64,000 bases of DNA from Eremophila alpestris peregrina. Lineage: Eukaryota > Chordata > Aves > Passeriformes > Alaudidae. The position numbers were made by a program, and so were the translations under genes. Location: contig WMCF01000110.1 of the NCBI GenBank assembly GCA_009792885.1, forward strand, positions 1,525,368 through 1,589,367, in the 5' to 3' direction. Below the pieces are notes generated by a model, which saw nothing but the letters and a program-made list of their open reading frames with translations, searched no databases and was not told where the DNA came from. Below, in pieces: positions 63,455 through 64,000 of the stretch (positions are counted from its first letter, which is position 1; each line of letters begins with the position of its first letter).

Positions 63455-63568
63455 GTGCAAAGGTTAGAGAGGCTACTCTTTTATGATTTTGACTGTCTCT
63501 TATACACATCTAGATGTGTATAAGAGACAGGTGCAAAGGTTAGAGAGGCTACTCTTTTATGATTTTGA
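63455..63568. other. Residual Nextera mate-pair junction adapter flanked by a 38-bp duplication
   Basis: Bases 63493-63511 read CTGTCTCTTATACACATCT and bases 63512-63530 read AGATGTGTATAAGAGACAG. These are the two Tn5 mosaic ends head to head, exactly as in the circularisation junction of Nextera mate-pair libraries. The 38 bp before it (63455-63492, gtgcaaaggttagagagg ... gattttga) are repeated without change right after it (63531-63568). The natural genome presumably has only one copy and no adapter. Confidence 0.97.
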
Positions 63569-64000
63569 AGTAGTGATGTATTTGTTATGCTTCATGGGAT
63601 ATGTGCTTTTCTTTTAGAAAGTCTCCTTTAATTTCTAAATATTCCTTACCACAAGGATCAGCAGATCAAAAAACGTAAATTACCAAAAAAGAATATTCTG
63701 ACACGTTTTTTACTTCCTATTTCTAGAGACTGTCAGTGAACATTTTTTTCCAGTTCAATTTCATGGACATGGAGCTATTAACTTTCTGGTCTTCAGTATC
63801 TGATACTGTTAAATTCTGCACATTTATCGTTCCCAGTCATGAATCCATGGTTTTGTTATGATTCATTGATTGCATGTTCTTGGTGGTGGTATTTTCTTCT
63901 TTGAACTTTATGAGAGAAATCTGTTTTGTTTGGTTGTTTTTTTTTTTTTAATTTTGGCCACAGAATTGTGCTACCAAACTCCTTTTTTTTTTTTTTTTTT

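Larger units (their letters stand above)
56980..64000 (+). other. ADGRV1: ADGRV1 intron, 5' part (at least 7,021 bp)
   Basis: No following exon is seen before the window ends. Contents are CR1 pieces at 59190-59295, 60910-61320 and 61612-61675, a solo LTR at 59394-59732, another at 62623-63400, and the adapter artefact at 63455-63568. About 56990-59180, 59780-60900, 61680-62130 and 63570-63930 hold nothing I can classify. A small tandem duplication of a cactccattatag unit lies at 59746-59772. The window ends in an 18-base T-run. Confidence 0.85.

Noticed and set aside
63493..63530. A perfect 38-bp hairpin as a microRNA precursor, terminator or natural Tn5-type insertion
   Set aside because: Both arms equal the engineered 19-bp mosaic end, there is no loop, and the flanking duplication is 38 bp and not the 9 bp that Tn5 transposition makes.

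Overview
This window is a slice of a bird genome, almost certainly a songbird (passerine). It lies inside one large gene, ADGRV1 (also GPR98/VLGR1), the very large adhesion G-protein-coupled receptor of the hair-cell ankle-link and photoreceptor Usher complex. The gene reads on the + strand. Three consecutive coding exons can be supported: 24753-24869 (end of TM2 to TM3), 31053-31231 (end of TM3, TM4 and second extracellular loop) and 56822-56979 (TM5 and third intracellular loop). Their splice sites and phases fit together (0/0, 0/2, 2/1) and they read as one uninterrupted receptor segment. Everything else is intron: more than 24.7 kb upstream, 6.2 kb, 25.6 kb, and at least 7 kb downstream.

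The introns are AT-rich and carry a typical avian repeat load. Most are 3' fragments of CR1 LINEs in both orientations. One is a tRNA-Ile-derived SINE with a CR1 tail (TguSINE1-like), the best taxonomic clue to a songbird. Solo LTRs of endogenous retroviruses include one at 62623-63400 with TG...CA ends and a perfect 5-bp target-site duplication. There are also microsatellites and long T-, A/C- and G/T-biased tracts. All CR1 reverse-transcriptase remnants seen are broken.

Two features are products of sequencing and assembly rather than biology. At 63493-63530 there is an intact head-to-head pair of 19-bp Tn5 mosaic ends, the junction adapter of Nextera mate-pair libraries, flanked by a 38-bp exact duplication. 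At 27397-27643 a 123-bp segment is repeated either side of a single N, which looks like an unmerged contig overlap.

I found no undescribed biological system. The least explained observations are a possible minus-strand exon or retrocopy at 11861-12046 (186 bp, phase 1-1, open frame with plausible splice sites), a diverged repeated block bracketing about 2.4 kb at 51.5-54.1 kb, and several unclassified GC-richer islands. Repeat family names come from recognising consensus features by eye, so boundaries are approximate unless a target-site duplication is stated.
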